Of a stretch of DNA of 64,000 bases, positions 59,460 through 64,000 are shown in pieces (the first letter of the stretch is position 1; each line of letters starts with the position of its first letter). Below the pieces are notes generated by a model. It saw nothing but the letters and a program-made list of their open reading frames with translations. It was not told the origin of the DNA and did no database searches. Source of the DNA: Pseudomonadota bacterium (GTDB lineage Bacteria; Pseudomonadota; Alphaproteobacteria; Rhizobiales; Xanthobacteraceae). The stretch is from assembly GCA_023387735.1 (NCBI GenBank), contig JAEWHP010000043.1, forward strand, positions 1 through 64,000, in the 5' to 3' direction. Both the position numbers and the translations under genes were made by a program.

Positions 59460-62149
59460 AGCGTCAGCCGGACATTGCAGATTTCATGCTCGACCGGGTC
59501 GGGTTTGACCTCGAATCCGAGGTTGCGGCACATCGCAAGCATGACCGTATTTTCGGACAGCACGTCGCCCGAGATGGTCTTCAACCCCTCGGACCTGGCA
59601 TATTCGATGATCATCTGCATCAGCGTCCAGCCGAGTCCCCTGCCCTTGAGGTCGGATCGCAGGAGGATGGCGTATTCGCCGGTTTCGTAGATCGAGTCGG
59701 AGTGGATCCTGACCACGCCCACCAGTTCGTTGCTGGCTTCGTCGAACGCTACGAAGGCCATGGCGCGGGCATAGTCGAGCTGTGTCAGACGGGCGACGAA
59801 CTCATGCGAGAATTGCTTCATCGGTGCGAAGAACCGCAGCCGCAGATCGTGCATGGTGACGTGTTTGAGCATCTCATGGATCAGCGGCTCGTCTTCGGGC
59901 CGGATCGGCCGAACGAACACCCGCCAGCCGTCCTTGACCGTGATGTGGCGCTGCCATTGCGAGGGATAGGGCCGCACGGCGAAATTGGCATGGCCTGAAC
60001 CGCGAAACTTGCGCTCCGCGTGCCCGACCACGACGCGCGCATCCACCGCGAGTACGCCCGTTTCGTCGGCAAGCAGCGGGTTGATGTCGAGCCCGCGGAT
60101 TTCGGGAATGTCGGCAGCCATTTGCGAGAGTTTCACAAGAACCATCGCGACCACGTCGTGCTTCACGGCCGGCACGTCGCGATAGGCGCGCAGCAACCGT
60201 GAGACGCGGGTGCGTTCGATCAGCCGGCGTGCCAGATGCAGGTCCAGCGGTGGAAGCGACAGTGACTTGTCGTTGATGATTTCCACCGCCGTGCCGCCAC
60301 GGCCGAACACGACCACGGTTCCGAAGGTCGGGTCGTCGGCAAGCCCGAGAATAAGCTCACGCGTCTTGGCCCGCACCACCATCGCCTGCACCATCACGCC
60401 CGAGATCCGGGCGTCCGGCCGCAGCGACTTCGCCCGGGCGAGAATATCGTTCGCCGCTTTGCGGACAGCGTCCGGGCTGGTGAGGTTGAGCACGACGCCC
60501 CCGACATCGGACTTGTGCACGATGTCGCGCGACATGATCTTGAGCACGACGGTGGAGCCCCGGGCAAACAGCTCGGTGGCGTGGGCAACCGCCTGCTCGG
60601 CATCGGCGGCGGCGAACGTCGGCACGAAGGCGATGTCATAGGCATCGAGCAGCCGCTTGACCTCGATCGGATCGAGCCAGGAGCGGCCATCCGCCAGTGC
60701 TGCCGCAACGACCTGCCGCGCCGTGTCTGTATCGGAGACAAAATCGGCGGGCATGGCCGGCGGAACCTGCGCCAGTATCTGCACCACCTCATGGTGTCGA
60801 ACGAGATGCATGAAGCCGAGGACGGCGTCACCACCGGTCTGGTAGTTGGGAATGCCGGCGCCGCTCAAGAGATCGCCGATCGACTGATCCGCGCCGACCC
60901 AGACCGCGAGCACTGGCTTGGGCCGGATGCGGCGTTCGGCACAGTACTTCTGGACCACGCCGGTCACGGCTGCGGCGATTTCATCGGCCCGCGCGATCGC
61001 CGTCTGGACATTCATGACCAGCACGGCGTCGTTGTCAGGATCGGCGAGCAGCGCTTCGAGTGCCGCGGCATAGCGTGCGGGATCGGCGTCGCCGATGATA
61101 TCGACCGGGTTCGATTTCGACCATGTCGGGGGCAGTACCGCGTCCAGCTTCTTATGGATCGCAGGCGAGATGTCGGCGGGAATGCCTCCGAGTTCAACCA
61201 GCCGGTCGACGGCGAGCACGCCGATCCCGCCGCCATTGGTCAGGATCGCCAGCCGTTTACCCGGCAGCGACTTCACCCGCCCGAGCGTCTCCGCGCAGTC
61301 GAAAAGCTCGCGAAGATCGGACACCCGCACCATGCCGGCGCGCCGGAATGCGGCATCATAGACAGCGTCCGCACCTGCCAACGCACCGGTGTGGGTCGCG
61401 GCGGCCTTGGCACCTTGCGCCAGACGGCCCGACTTGACGACGACGACCGGCTTTACCCTGGCAGCAGCGCGTGCCGCCGACATGAACTTGCGCGCGTCCT
61501 TGATGGCTTCGATATAGAGAAGGATGGCCCTCGTCTTTTCGTCGAGCGCGAAGTAGTCGAGCAGATCGGCGATGTCGACATCGAGCTGGTCGCCGATCGA
61601 AACAATTCCGGAAAAACCGACCGAACGCTGCGCGGCCCAATCAACCATGCCGGCGGCGATGGCGCCCGACTGCGAGATCAGCGCCAGATTTCCAGCCGCC
61701 GGCATATGCGCGGAGAAGCTCGCGTTGAGGCTGACGCCGGGCATCATGATGCCGAGACAATTGGGGCCGATCAGCCGCATGCCGTATTTGTGTGCAGCGC
61801 GTTCCGTGGCATCTGCCAGCGAGCCGGGACCATGCCCGAGGCCAGCGCTGACGATGACCGCACCCGCGGCGCCGCGACGGCCTGCCTCATCGACGAGTTC
61901 CACGATCGACCGGGCCGGTGCGGTAATGACAACCAGCTCAGGCGCAAAAGCCAGTTCCTGAAGGCTGCCAACGGTTGCGACACCATCGATCTCGGGATAG
62001 CGCGGATTGACGAGGCCGAACTCGCCCTTGAACTGCGCCTTGCGGATATTGTCCAGAATGGCGCGGCCGACCGAGCCATGGCGCGGGCTGGCGCCGATCA
62101 GCGCGACGGAGCGCGGCGAAAGCAGGTTTTTCAGGCGATAGGTCGACAT
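59456..62149 (-). CDS. ADP-forming acyl-CoA synthetase fused to GNAT acetyltransferase
   Basis: The 897-aa protein has an acetate-CoA ligase (ADP-forming) alpha part (LLSPRSVALIGASPRHGSVG, ISQSGAIAAGMVDWA, the phospho-His region THTGALAGADAVYDAAFRRA), a beta ATP-grasp part (VVLKIMSRDIVHKSDVGGVV) and a C-terminal GNAT domain (VRPIRPEDEPLIHEMLKHVT, LRSDLKGRGLGWTLM). This is the Pat/Pka-type architecture in which the synthetase-like part regulates protein lysine acetylation; the presence of the phospho-His suggests that catalysis may persist. Its stop overlaps the convergent nuclease gene by 4 bp. Confidence 0.92.
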   Translation of the reverse strand: MSTYRLKNLLSPRSVALIGASPRHGSVGRAILDNIRKAQFKGEFGLVNPRYPEIDGVATVGSLQELAFAPELVVITAPARSIVELVDEAGRRGAAGAVIVSAGLGHGPGSLADATERAAHKYGMRLIGPNCLGIMMPGVSLNASFSAHMPAAGNLALISQSGAIAAGMVDWAAQRSVGFSGIVSIGDQLDVDIADLLDYFALDEKTRAILLYIEAIKDARKFMSAARAAARVKPVVVVKSGRLAQGAKAAATHTGALAGADAVYDAAFRRAGMVRVSDLRELFDCAETLGRVKSLPGKRLAILTNGGGIGVLAVDRLVELGGIPADISPAIHKKLDAVLPPTWSKSNPVDIIGDADPARYAAALEALLADPDNDAVLVMNVQTAIARADEIAAAVTGVVQKYCAERRIRPKPVLAVWVGADQSIGDLLSGAGIPNYQTGGDAVLGFMHLVRHHEVVQILAQVPPAMPADFVSDTDTARQVVAAALADGRSWLDPIEVKRLLDAYDIAFVPTFAAADAEQAVAHATELFARGSTVVLKIMSRDIVHKSDVGGVVLNLTSPDAVRKAANDILARAKSLRPDARISGVMVQAMVVRAKTRELILGLADDPTFGTVVVFGRGGTAVEIINDKSLSLPPLDLHLARRLIERTRVSRLLRAYRDVPAVKHDVVAMVLVKLSQMAADIPEIRGLDINPLLADETGVLAVDARVVVGHAERKFRGSGHANFAVRPYPSQWQRHITVKDGWRVFVRPIRPEDEPLIHEMLKHVTMHDLRLRFFAPMKQFSHEFVARLTQLDYARAMAFVAFDEASNELVGVVRIHSDSIYETGEYAILLRSDLKGRGLGWTLMQMIIEYARSEGLKTISGDVLSENTVMLAMCRNLGFEVKPDPVEHEICNVRLTL

Positions 62150-62270
62150 CAGTGCTCAATACCCTGTAGATCGCGGTCCCTGCGAGGGTATCCCACGCAA
62201 TGTGTTCTTGGCGCGGCATGATAGTCGCGCACCGTCGCCGAGCGATGACAGATCCCGGATTCGAACGAAG

Positions 62271-64000
62271 TCAGTGACGAACGTAATCGCCGGGCGCGTC
62301 GGGCATATTGCCCTCGTCGGCATTGTGGCCCATACGCGGCGGGTCAGATAGATCGCCCGATCGCGCGGCCAGCCACTTCGTCCACTCCCGCCACCATGAT
62401 CCATCGACCGATGGCACCGTCCTGAGCCATTCGTCAGGGCCGGTATAGGTGGCGTGCTCCGCCTCGGTCTTTATCCGATAGGAGTGACCAGGCTCGCCGG
62501 GAGGCGCCACGATTCCCGCATTGTGCCCGCCGCTGGTGAGTACAAAGGTCACATCGGCATCGACCTGATAGTGGATCTTGTAGACGGATCTCCACGGCGC
62601 GACGTGATCGCGAACGGTGCCGACCACGAACATCGGCGTACGGATATCCGACAGCGAAATCGGCTTGCCTTCGACCAGGTATCGGCCCCCGGCGAGGTCG
62701 TTGTTGAGAAACAGTTTGCGAAGGTACTCCGAGTGCATCCGGTACGGCAGGCGGGTGGCATCCGCATTCCAGGCCATCAGGTCGCTGCGCGCAGTCCGCT
62801 CTCCCATCAGATAGTCATGCGTCAGTCGCGACCAGATCAGATCGTTGGAGCGCAACAACTGGAACGCGCCCGCCATCTGCGTGGTGTCGAGCACGCCACG
62901 TTCCCACATCATGTCCTCGAGGAACGCCACCTGGCTCTCGTTGATGAACAGCGTTAGTTCGCCGGCCTCGGTAAAATCGGTTTGCGCGGCAAGCAGGCCG
63001 ATCGACTTCAGGCGGTTGTCGCCGTCACGCGCCATGGTCGCGGCCGCAATCGACAGCAACGTTCCGCCAAGGCAATAGCCCAGTGCGTGAACCCGGCGAT
63101 CGGGCACGATCTCGCCAATCGTGTCGAGAGCAGCCGAGACGCCCAGCTTTCGGTAGTCATCGAAGCTGACCTCGCGGTCGGCAGCGTCCGGATTCCGCCA
63201 CGATATCATGAAGACGGTGAAGCCTTCACCCGTAAGATACCGGACCAGCGAGTTCTGCGGTGAGAGGTCGAGGATGTAGTACTTCATGATCCAGGCCGGC
63301 ACGACCAGAATCGGTTCCGGATGAACCTTTGCGGTAGTCGGATAGTACTGGATCAGTTCGATCAGATCGTTTCGGAACACGACCTTGCCGCGCGAGGTCG
63401 CGACGGTTTGGCCGACGACGAAATCGCCGGTCTTGACCGGCGCAAGACCTGCCGACAGCAGTTGGATCCAGTCGCTGCAGAAATTCTGCCAGCCTCGTAC
63501 GAAGTTCTTGCCTCCGGTCTCGAACGACTTGCGCAGCACCTCCGGATTAGTCGCGGCAAAATTGGAGGGCGACAGCACGTCCAGCATCTGCCGGACCGAA
63601 AACTCGACGATTGCCTCGTTCTGTTTCGCCACGCCGCGCACGCCCGTGGTGGCATTGTGCCACCATTGCTGCCCAAGGAGAAACGCCTGCGCCATCAGAT
63701 TGAACGGCGGCTGTTCCCACTCCGGCCGATCGAAACGCCTGTCCTGTGGCTGCGGCTTGATCAGGGACCACGGCGCCTGCCCGGTCGGATCGACGTTCTG
63801 CGCGGCGTCAAGCAGTCGCTTGGCTTCGACCAGCGCATCCTGCGCAATCTCGATCTGTCGCTGCGGCGCTGCGGCGAGATGCGAGAGCCAATCGGCATAG
63901 GCCATCAGCAACGCCGCCGGGGAGATACCGCCCGTGAAACGCGCCAGCATCGCATGAAAGGCGCGATCGGCCTGATAGGCCTCATCGTGAGCGCCTTGCT
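62271..64000 (-). CDS. phaC: Poly(3-hydroxyalkanoate) synthase PhaC, 5' end beyond window
   Basis: PhaC polymerises hydroxyacyl-CoA into storage granules. The visible 576 residues include the N-terminal PhaC region (FTGGISPAALLMAYADWLSH), the lipase-like box GYCLGGTLLSIAAATM with the catalytic Cys, the catalytic Asp in VVGTVRDHVAPW and His in TSGGHNAGIVAPPG. The frame stays open through the right edge (GAHDEAYQADRAFHA precedes the first Met), so the start is outside and the ATG at 63950 is internal. Reads in the same direction as the synthetase gene 122 bp downstream. Probably linked to low-oxygen carbon storage. Confidence 0.93.
   Translation of the reverse strand, partial: QGAHDEAYQADRAFHAMLARFTGGISPAALLMAYADWLSHLAAAPQRQIEIAQDALVEAKRLLDAAQNVDPTGQAPWSLIKPQPQDRRFDRPEWEQPPFNLMAQAFLLGQQWWHNATTGVRGVAKQNEAIVEFSVRQMLDVLSPSNFAATNPEVLRKSFETGGKNFVRGWQNFCSDWIQLLSAGLAPVKTGDFVVGQTVATSRGKVVFRNDLIELIQYYPTTAKVHPEPILVVPAWIMKYYILDLSPQNSLVRYLTGEGFTVFMISWRNPDAADREVSFDDYRKLGVSAALDTIGEIVPDRRVHALGYCLGGTLLSIAAATMARDGDNRLKSIGLLAAQTDFTEAGELTLFINESQVAFLEDMMWERGVLDTTQMAGAFQLLRSNDLIWSRLTHDYLMGERTARSDLMAWNADATRLPYRMHSEYLRKLFLNNDLAGGRYLVEGKPISLSDIRTPMFVVGTVRDHVAPWRSVYKIHYQVDADVTFVLTSGGHNAGIVAPPGEPGHSYRIKTEAEHATYTGPDEWLRTVPSVDGSWWREWTKWLAARSGDLSDPPRMGHNADEGNMPDAPGDYVRH

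Noticed and set aside
1..64000. CRISPR arrays, tRNA and rRNA genes
   Set aside because: No regularly spaced repeats and no tRNA T-loop or rRNA-like stretches were recognised in the intergenic gaps by eye; a tRNA scan was not possible.

Overview
The window is a chromosomal segment from a high-GC alphaproteobacterium, most likely Bradyrhizobium or a close relative (Rhodopseudomonas, Nitrobacteraceae). The evidence is the gene order dusB-ntrB-ntrC-ntrY-ntrX-hfq-hflX-mazG, the fused ispDF, the complete fixNOQP-fixGHIS set with an FnrN/AadR-type regulator, and the palindromic intergenic repeats. No rRNA, tRNA or CRISPR array was recognised. Species assignment rests on gene order and protein style only; no database search was possible.

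Region 1 (1-2 kb) is a repeat-rich edge with an IS30-family insertion sequence that has split a palindromic repeat, followed by a 3-methyladenine DNA glycosylase gene. Region 2 (2-16 kb) is a housekeeping and nitrogen-control block: lipA with a COQ10-like START protein, pncC with ispDF, then dusB-ntrBC, ntrYX, hfq-hflX and the convergent mazG. Region 3 (16-25 kb) is metabolic: queC, a three-gene cobalt-type nitrile hydratase operon (alpha, beta, accessory), an enoyl-CoA hydratase, a rhodanese, and a TRAP transporter beside an acyl-CoA ligase. Region 4 (25-34 kb) is a leftward housekeeping operon (MBL hydrolase, tatD, metG, holB, tmk, D,D-carboxypeptidase), then an epoxide hydrolase-like gene and rlpA. 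The metG product carries a long lysine/alanine-rich N-terminal tail.

Region 5 (34.5-64 kb) looks like one large low-oxygen island. It holds a DUF59/DUF2249/membrane-protein operon, fixGHIS, fixNOQP, an FNR-type regulator, a small cytochrome c, an Mla-type ABC lipid transporter, a YqjD/YqjE-like pair with a P-type ATPase, a universal stress protein, a phosphorylase / PRPP-synthase / beta-CASP nuclease operon, an ADP-forming acyl-CoA synthetase fused to an acetyltransferase, and a PHA synthase that runs off the right edge. Eight FNR/FixK-like sites (TTGAY-N4-RTCAA type) lie in the intergenic gaps. Six of them are centred 56-67 nt upstream of a start codon. Together they suggest that high-affinity respiration, envelope lipid transport, stress proteins, nucleotide salvage and carbon storage are switched on together when oxygen falls.

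The observations most worth following are the 4-nt-overlapping phosphorylase-PRPP synthase-beta-CASP nuclease operon (a possible RNA-to-PRPP salvage route), the FNR-like control of the Mla-type transporter, an FNR box that faces no gene but is followed by an intrinsic terminator (candidate small RNA), a 46-codon membrane-protein gene with its own FNR box, and the histone-H1-like tail on methionyl-tRNA synthetase.
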